A stretch of DNA of 64,000 nt, taken from assembly GCA_965197495.1 (NCBI GenBank), contig OZ240210.1, forward strand, positions 2,914,001-2,978,000, in the 5' to 3' direction. The translations under genes were made by a program, and so were the position numbers. The DNA comes from SMYC01 sp965197495. GTDB taxonomy: Bacteria; Acidobacteriota; Vicinamibacteria; Marinacidobacterales; SMYC01. The notes under the pieces were generated by a model. The model did no database searches. It worked only from the letters and a program-made list of their open reading frames with translations, and was not told the origin of the DNA. Within the stretch, counting starts at the first letter, position 1. Each line of letters begins with the position of its first letter. Shown here piece by piece: positions 60,688 through 64,000 of the stretch.

Positions 60688-61650
60688 ATGAATCATCATC
60701 TTGATCGTCGCGTCCTAGGTATCGTTATCTTTCTCATTCCATTGATGTTCGCTGGATTTTTGGTGTCGGGGCAAGTGAACGCGCAACAACAAGAAGGGGA
60801 TCGGTTTCAGTTTCGGGCCACGGTCCAGGCCATCAACTTGAGCGTCGTCGTGACGGACAAGAAAGGCCGCTTCATTCCGGACCTCGAAGCGTCCGATTTC
60901 GTCGTTCTCGAGGACGGCGCTCGGCAGGAGGTCGACTTCTTCACCTCCGAGGTCACGCCGGTCACGCTACTGGTCTTGCTCGACGCGTCGACGAGCATCC
61001 GTCCGAGCGTGGACGGGATCAAAGAAGCGGCGTCGAACTTCGTCAGCAAGCTCTGGGACGGCGATAAAGCCATCATCGCCGACTTCAATGAGCGCATCCG
61101 CTTCAGCTCGCATTTTTCGGACGACGTCGACCGCCTCGTCTCGACCATCCAGTCGCTCTACCCGTCCGGCTGGACGGCTCTCTACGATTCGATCCTTTAC
61201 TCACTCGAAAAAGTCTCCGAGGCCGAAGGTCGGAAAGCGCTTCTTGTCTTCACCGACGGCGACGACTCGCGCTCGGTCGGCCAGGGGAGCGAGGCTACGT
61301 CCAAGGACGCCATCGAAGGCGCCAAGTTCTCGGAAGTCTCGATCTACTCGGTCGGTTTTCAAGGGCGGCGTTCCGCGGGTTCCCGCGGCGTGAACAAAGG
61401 CTTCTTGAAGAAGCTCTCCCAGGAAACGGGCGGCCAAGCTTTCTTCCCGAAGGGGATCGGGGATCTGAACCGGAGCTTCGAGCAGATCCAGAACGAGCTT
61501 CATAGCCAGTACCGACTCGCTTACATTCCCTCGAATCTTGAGCAGAACGGGGAATGGCGTACGATCCAAGTGCAGATCAAAGGCCGCGACGATCTCGTCG
61601 TGAGAACGCGCCAGGGTTACTACGCGTTTCCTGAGCAGCCTACAATGTGA
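60688..61650 (+). CDS. Secreted VWFA-domain protein, Acidobacteria-type
   Basis: About 320 residues. A signal peptide (VLGIVIFLIPLMFAGFLVSGQVNAQ) is followed by the typical lead-in domain (NLSVVVTDKKGRFIPDLEASDFVVLEDGARQEVDFF) and a VWA fold with MIDAS residues (LLDASTSIRPSVDG, WTALYDS, FTDGDDSR). It resembles a group of surface proteins that expanded in Acidobacteria (TIGR03436). Start ATG 60688 after GGGGGGAAG; an earlier ATG at 60646 would extend the protein without improving the signal peptide. The ligand is unknown. Confidence 0.85.
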   Translation: MNHHLDRRVLGIVIFLIPLMFAGFLVSGQVNAQQQEGDRFQFRATVQAINLSVVVTDKKGRFIPDLEASDFVVLEDGARQEVDFFTSEVTPVTLLVLLDASTSIRPSVDGIKEAASNFVSKLWDGDKAIIADFNERIRFSSHFSDDVDRLVSTIQSLYPSGWTALYDSILYSLEKVSEAEGRKALLVFTDGDDSRSVGQGSEATSKDAIEGAKFSEVSIYSVGFQGRRSAGSRGVNKGFLKKLSQETGGQAFFPKGIGDLNRSFEQIQNELHSQYRLAYIPSNLEQNGEWRTIQVQIKGRDDLVVRTRQGYYAFPEQPTM

Positions 61651-61973
61651 CCAATTCGATGAGCTGCCGGCTACCTCAATCTGTTTTCGAGCAAGATCAA
61701 TATTAAGAAAAGCGTAACGCAAAGTCGCAAAGTCGCGAAGGCGCAAAGAGAAGACAAGAAAAAGAAGATGAGAGGAAACGCTCTTGTCGCCACGTTTCGG
61801 GCCCTAAGCTACCTAACCACCTAGTTAGTACCCGTCCTGAAGCCTGTAAGGGATTGAGAAAAAAGGAGAAATCGCAAATTTAGGGCTAGTCTTCTGAGGG
61901 GGTGTCGATTAGGATCGTGTCGTTGAAAACATCCGATTCTAAATGACTTAACTCCAAAGGAGACCAGCCCTAA
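61651..61973. other. Spacer between the VWA gene and the last transposase
   Basis: No gene. It holds an AGCTGCCGGCTACC patch at about 61660 that resembles the heptamer class, the 8-bp repeat, the left end of the IS element (from about 61826) and the leader of its transposase mRNA. Confidence 0.7.
61717..61748. repeat. 8-bp degenerate tandem repeat
   Basis: CGCAAAGT, CGCAAAGT, CGCGAAGG, CGCAAAGA, in the 323-base spacer between the VWA gene and the IS transposase. Confidence 0.75.
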
Positions 61974-61976
61974 ATG
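61870..61976 (+). promoter_or_regulatory. Inverted repeat that could mask the transposase start codon
   Basis: TTTAGGGCTAGTC at about 61879-61891 can pair with GACCAGCCCTAAA (61962-61974), one mismatch. The second arm contains the A of the ATG at 61974 and abuts the AAAGGAG ribosome site. Transcripts entering from outside would contain both arms, as described for protection of IS10 and IS50. Confidence 0.6.
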
Positions 61977-63338
61977 CGAAAACCGATCAACCCACAGCCA
62001 AATCTACGTGAGCCCTGGCTGGAGCTGGAGCACGCACACAAGCTCGAAACGATCTCGTCGCTACTCGATGCCCATCCTAAGCTCAATGAGCTGGTACTGC
62101 AAGACCTAAGGTCGGTCACCCCACCGGCAGGGAGCGATGTTGGTCGTGGGGGAATGAGCGCGGAGCAGGTTCTCCGGGCGTTGTTGGTGAAGCAGCTGAA
62201 TCAGTTCACCTATCGGGAGCTGGCGTTTCACTTGGCAGACTCTCGAAGCTATCGGACGTTTTGCCAGCTCGGCATCATAGAGCCGACCCCGTCGAAGTCG
62301 ACCCTAGCAGCAAACATCAAAGCCGTGAAGTTCGAAACGCTGGAGCAGATCAACCGAGAGCTGGTGAGCGTTGCCGAGGATGCTGGGATCGAAAAGGGAA
62401 GAAAAGTACGAGTGGACTGCACGGTAGTGGAATCAAACATTCATCCGCCTACAGACTCCGAGCTTCTTTATGACTGTGTTCGGGTTCTCACTCGCGTGAT
62501 GTGCCGAGTTCGCGAACTGCTGGGTACAGTAGTGGTCTTCGGCAATCGAACGCGTCGAGCGAAGAGACGTCGACTGGGAGTTCTGAACGCGAAGGATAAG
62601 CAACAAAGGCGTGGCGTCTATCGAGATCTACTGAAGGTGACGGAAGAAACCTATCGCTCCGCTCAACGCGTTGCAGAACAGTTGGAAGAGTCGGGCTTGA
62701 CCGAGCCGGTGAAGCGAGCGAGCGCGGAGAGGATCGCCGCGGATTTTGAGCACTTTCTCGTCCTCACCAAGAAAGTCATCAACCAAACCCAACGCCGAGT
62801 GATCGACGAAGAGCGTGTGCCTGCGGAGGAAAAGGTCGTTTCTATCTTCGAAGAACACACCGACATTATTCGCAAAGACCGGCGCGAGACTCTCTACGGC
62901 CACAAGGTGTGTATGACTGGTGGCTCGTCCTCGATGATTTTGGATTGCGTGATCTTGGATGGGAATCCGTCCGATTCAACTCTCGCGGAAACCATGATCG
63001 ACCGTCAAGTCGAACTCTACGAACGGGCCCCGCGCCAGGTTGCCTACGATGGCGCGTTTTCTTCAAAGGCAAACTTGGAAGCCATCAAAGGCAAGGGAGT
63101 TGAAGATGTTGCCTTTACCAAGGCTCATTTCGCGGTGACCGATATGGTCAAGAGTTCCTGGGTCTATCAACGCCTGCGGCGATTTCGCTGCGGAATCGAA
63201 GGCGTCATTTCGTTCTTGAAACGAGTCTTTGGTCTCGACCGATGCACATGGCACTCATTGCCATCTTTTAAATCGTACGTATGGAGTTCCATCATCACCT
63301 GCAACCTACTGATGATGGCAAGACACTTATTACGATAA
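61974..63338 (+). CDS. DDE transposase, ISNCY/IS1182-like
   Basis: 454 residues. The N-terminus (RKPINPQPNLREPWLELEHAHKLETISSLLDAHPKLNELV), a DUF772-like HTH (MSAEQVLRALLVKQLNQFTYRELAFHLADSRSYRTFCQLG), Asp in VRVDCTVVESNIHPPTDSELLYD and in QVAYDGAFSSKANLEA, and Glu in RRFRCGIEGVISFLKRVFGLDRC are visible. Family assignment is tentative between the ISNCY and IS1182 groups. The frame is intact, suggesting an active element. Confidence 0.75.
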   Translation: MRKPINPQPNLREPWLELEHAHKLETISSLLDAHPKLNELVLQDLRSVTPPAGSDVGRGGMSAEQVLRALLVKQLNQFTYRELAFHLADSRSYRTFCQLGIIEPTPSKSTLAANIKAVKFETLEQINRELVSVAEDAGIEKGRKVRVDCTVVESNIHPPTDSELLYDCVRVLTRVMCRVRELLGTVVVFGNRTRRAKRRRLGVLNAKDKQQRRGVYRDLLKVTEETYRSAQRVAEQLEESGLTEPVKRASAERIAADFEHFLVLTKKVINQTQRRVIDEERVPAEEKVVSIFEEHTDIIRKDRRETLYGHKVCMTGGSSSMILDCVILDGNPSDSTLAETMIDRQVELYERAPRQVAYDGAFSSKANLEAIKGKGVEDVAFTKAHFAVTDMVKSSWVYQRLRRFRCGIEGVISFLKRVFGLDRCTWHSLPSFKSYVWSSIITCNLLMMARHLLR

Positions 63339-63516
63339 CAACTATTACTCTTCCGCCCCTTATAGCCATGGATTGCTAACAATTCGCCTCTCGTTTCGTC
63401 CAAGATTTTCATTCGCTCTCAACCCCACGAAGCCCCTTCCGAAAACGTATAATACCCACATCTTCGATAGGTCTCTCGCACACCACAAGTTATGGTGTTT
63501 CTGGACAGGAACTAGT

Positions 63517-63579
63517 TAGTTAGTACCCGTCCTGAAGCCTGTAAGGGATTGAGAAAAAAGGAGAAATCGCAAATTTAGG
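63517..63579. repeat. 63-bp direct repeat: left end of a second IS copy
   Basis: Identical to 61822-61884. It follows the right end of the complete IS and is cut after ATTTAGG by the IS1634 copy that begins at 63580. Confidence 0.85.
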
Positions 63580-64000
63580 CGGAACTTCCGCCGGCTAGAC
63601 GCATGTAAACCCGTACGTTTAAAGCAGATGCGGCGGTTCTAAATGTAATGTGTAAGCATGTAATAGTGACAGAACAGTTTATTTTACTGATTTAATCCTG
63701 TATAGTCGGCGCATGTACATCGCCAAGGTGCCGAACCGCAACTCGCCCCCAGCGATTCTCATCCGCGAAAGCTACCGCGAAGGCGGTGCGCCCAAAACGA
63801 GGACCGTCGCCAACATCTCGAAGTGGAAGCCCGCGCGAATTGAAGCTCTTCGCCAGTTGCTAAAGGGCAACGTGGATTTGGGTGAGGCTCAGCAGTTCGA
63901 GATCACCAGAAGCAAGCCTCACGGACATGTTGCGGCCGTGCTGGGAACGCTGCGCAAAGTTGGCCTCGAGCGAATCATCCATAGCCGCCAGCGCCGAGAG
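63580..64000 (+). mobile_element. IS1634-family element, copy 2 (runs off the right edge)
   Basis: Same sequence as 7845-8265 with three substitutions (in the leader, at the Ala and at the Leu codon). It is inserted in the truncated IS left end. Confidence 0.9.
63713..64000 (+). CDS. IS1634-family transposase, N-terminal part (partial at edge)
   Basis: 96 codons, protein identical to the first 96 residues of the transposase at 7978-9708; both nucleotide differences in this region are silent. The remainder lies outside the window. Confidence 0.9.
   Translation, partial: MYIAKVPNRNSPPAILIRESYREGGAPKTRTVANISKWKPARIEALRQLLKGNVDLGEAQQFEITRSKPHGHVAAVLGTLRKVGLERIIHSRQRRE

Larger units (their letters stand above)
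61826..63515 (+). mobile_element. Insertion sequence with ISNCY-like transposase, complete copy
   Basis: Imperfect inverted ends: TAGTACCCGTCCTGAA at 61827-61842 against the inverse TTCTGGACAGGAACTA at 63500-63515 (13 of 16 positions). It encloses the transposase gene. The 63 bases at the left end (61822-61884) recur exactly at 63517-63579. Confidence 0.7.

Overview
The window looks like a chromosomal segment of a high-GC Gram-negative bacterium, most likely an Acidobacteriota member. The main pointers are the secreted von Willebrand factor A protein at 60.7 kb, of the type repeatedly seen in Acidobacteria, the DUF4388/PatA-like regulator, the PagL-like outer-membrane enzyme, and a Rieske / split cytochrome b / octaheme cytochrome c cluster fused to an aa3-type oxidase operon. 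The lineage is inferred from protein families only; there is no rRNA gene in the window.

Layout. 0-1.65 kb: left-edge thioesterase-like gene, a broken phage-type integrase and a complete IS5-family element. 1.7-7.8 kb: MFS exporter, DUF4388/J-like/TPR protein and a PlsC-type acyltransferase on the minus strand, then a five-domain S1 protein on the plus strand. 7.85-9.8 kb: IS1634-family element that appears to have cut off the end of a GIY-YIG/AraC fusion gene. 10.7-14.9 kb: PLP decarboxylase, then a decayed minus-strand block (an aminotransferase with a foreign start, an AlkA-type glycosylase with two in-frame amber codons, a 2OG-Fe(II) oxygenase with an internal deletion and a frameshift). 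14.9-18.7 kb: cspA with a long structured leader, a small phage-like protein, vapBC, an ArsR/SRPBCC/membrane protein/TfoX operon and a cysteine-rich secreted protein. 18.7-23.75 kb: M19 dipeptidase, TypA/BipA, CPBP protease, PagL-like deacylase. 23.74-24.95 kb: an integrase-core IS with a frameshift. 25.1-29.3 kb: tmRNA, a GAF-like protein and a soluble lytic transglycosylase. 29.4-32.66 kb: an IS pile-up bracketed by a 448-bp duplication. 33.1-42.0 kb: five overlapping genes (aminotransferase, TPR/thioredoxin-like, SIR2-TIR, STAND-FGE, PKD protein). 42.1-46.7 kb: heterodimeric ABC exporter and a HEAT-repeat protein. 46.7-58.6 kb: respiratory operon from its own promoter: Rieske, cytochrome b (two subunits), octaheme cytochrome c, CoxB, CoxA, CtaB, two CoxC-type subunits, subunit IV, a small CxxC membrane protein and CtaA. 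58.6-61.65 kb: copper-type lipoprotein, metallopeptidase, DUF2203 and VWA protein. 61.8-64.0 kb: a complete IS, followed by the first 63 bp of a second copy interrupted by another IS1634 copy that runs off the edge.

How the genes work together. The 46.7-58.6 kb operon encodes an almost complete quinol-to-oxygen route: the Rieske/cytochrome b complex passes electrons to the membrane-anchored octaheme protein and on to the CuA/heme a oxidase, with CtaB and CtaA making heme A. The 34.2-42.0 kb genes resemble a predicted biological-conflict or envelope-stress system: a STAND signalling ATPase with a membrane anchor and an FGE-like C-terminus, coupled to a protein joining two NAD-related domains (SIR2 and TIR), with a thioredoxin-like TPR protein and a PKD surface protein. 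All neighbours overlap by 4-19 bases, so they are probably translated in a coupled way. This is the best candidate for an undescribed system.

Two patterns recur across the window. Short degenerate tandem repeats (units of 6-14 bp) sit at many gene junctions, several overlapping start or stop codons. Three genes (PKD, first ABC subunit, CtaA) show an abrupt change of codon choice in their last 150-350 bases, each next to such a repeat. No tRNA, rRNA or CRISPR array was found.
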